Shown one piece after another: positions 32,275 through 32,380 of a stretch of 32,380 nucleotides of DNA. The DNA is from an uncultured Clostridia bacterium. Lineage in GTDB: Bacteria > Bacillota > Clostridia > Oscillospirales > Acutalibacteraceae. The stretch is from contig CANRIZ010000025.1 in the NCBI GenBank assembly GCA_947630835.1, forward strand, positions 1 to 32,380, in the 5' to 3' direction. The notes under the pieces are model-generated. The model did no database searches and was not told the DNA's origin. It saw nothing but the letters and a program-made list of their open reading frames with translations. Numbering within the stretch: the stretch's first letter is position 1; each line of letters opens with the position of its first letter. The position numbers and the translations under genes were made by a program.

Positions 32275-32380
32275 AAAGCCTTACTCAAAATTTACGGCGG
32301 GCAACAGTCAAAGCTTCGCACAAATTTACGGCGAATAACTGTCAAAGCCCCACTTAAACTTTCGGCAGACAGCGATCAAA
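32275..32380. repeat. degenerate tandem repeat of ~34 bases, three units, cut by the window edge
   Basis: Three adjacent units are seen at 32275-32309, 32310-32343 and 32344-32377. Each begins AAAGC, has a core close to AAATTTACGGCG and ends GTC or ATC. A fourth unit appears to begin at 32378 (AAA). By hand alignment units 1 and 2 share roughly three quarters of positions, and unit 3 is more diverged. There are no unique spacers, so it is not a CRISPR array. A unit length of 34 is not a multiple of three, which speaks against coding. Confidence 0.65.

Noticed and set aside
32275-32380. Repeat array after glnA as a CRISPR
   Set aside because: Units abut directly without unique spacers, differ from one another and no cas genes are present.

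Overview
The window looks like chromosomal DNA of an anaerobic low-to-mid-GC Firmicute of the class Clostridia, probably an Oscillospiraceae/Ruminococcaceae-type gut bacterium. This is inferred from the gene families: pyruvate:ferredoxin oxidoreductase, RNase Y with YmdB, Asp23-YloV-RecG, a GGGtGRT protein, an LCP protein and GSI-alpha glutamine synthetase. Shine-Dalgarno sites are strong, and promoters of the TTGACA/TATAAT type with 17-base spacers recur. Apart from glnA at the right end, every gene is on the minus strand, so transcription runs from right to left.

Region by region, in transcription order. 30.9-32.3 kb: glnA (+), followed by a degenerate ~34-base tandem repeat that runs off the window. 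30.7-28.7 kb: an LCP cell-wall ligase and a HAD phosphatase, fired from a promoter that diverges from glnA. 28.5-25.8 kb: a DtxR-type metal regulator, then uxaC overlapping a Cof-type HAD phosphatase. 25.6-22.0 kb: a single-gene PFOR unit. 21.8-20.1 kb: a lysoplasmalogenase-like membrane protein and an FRG-domain protein. 20.1-17.7 kb: a CNNM/CBS membrane protein and trpS. 17.45-17.2 kb: a small helical protein. 17.1-15.4 kb: a NifU-like protein and the GGGtGRT protein. 15.2-13.8 kb: a MATE transporter. 13.6-9.7 kb: rny, ymdB and an orphan peptide-type substrate-binding lipoprotein. 9.5-5.5 kb: asp23, yloV/fakA-like and recG. 5.2-0.1 kb: M23 peptidase, small membrane protein, RlmCD-type methyltransferase, Nudix hydrolase, DUF3795 protein and a winged-helix AlkZ-like protein.

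Most of this is housekeeping: RNA decay and modification, translation, recombination, cell-envelope assembly, pyruvate metabolism and nitrogen assimilation. The best candidate for an uncharacterised system is the two-gene NifU-like/GGGtGRT operon, which has its own consensus promoter, strong ribosome-binding sites and strong terminator. Other points of note are the FRG/lysoplasmalogenase pair, a possible ATA start codon in the DUF3795 gene, the symmetric divergent promoter region of glnA and the LCP gene, and the repeat array after glnA. I saw no rRNA, tRNA, CRISPR array, riboswitch or insertion sequence. All family assignments come from reading motifs, not from database searches.
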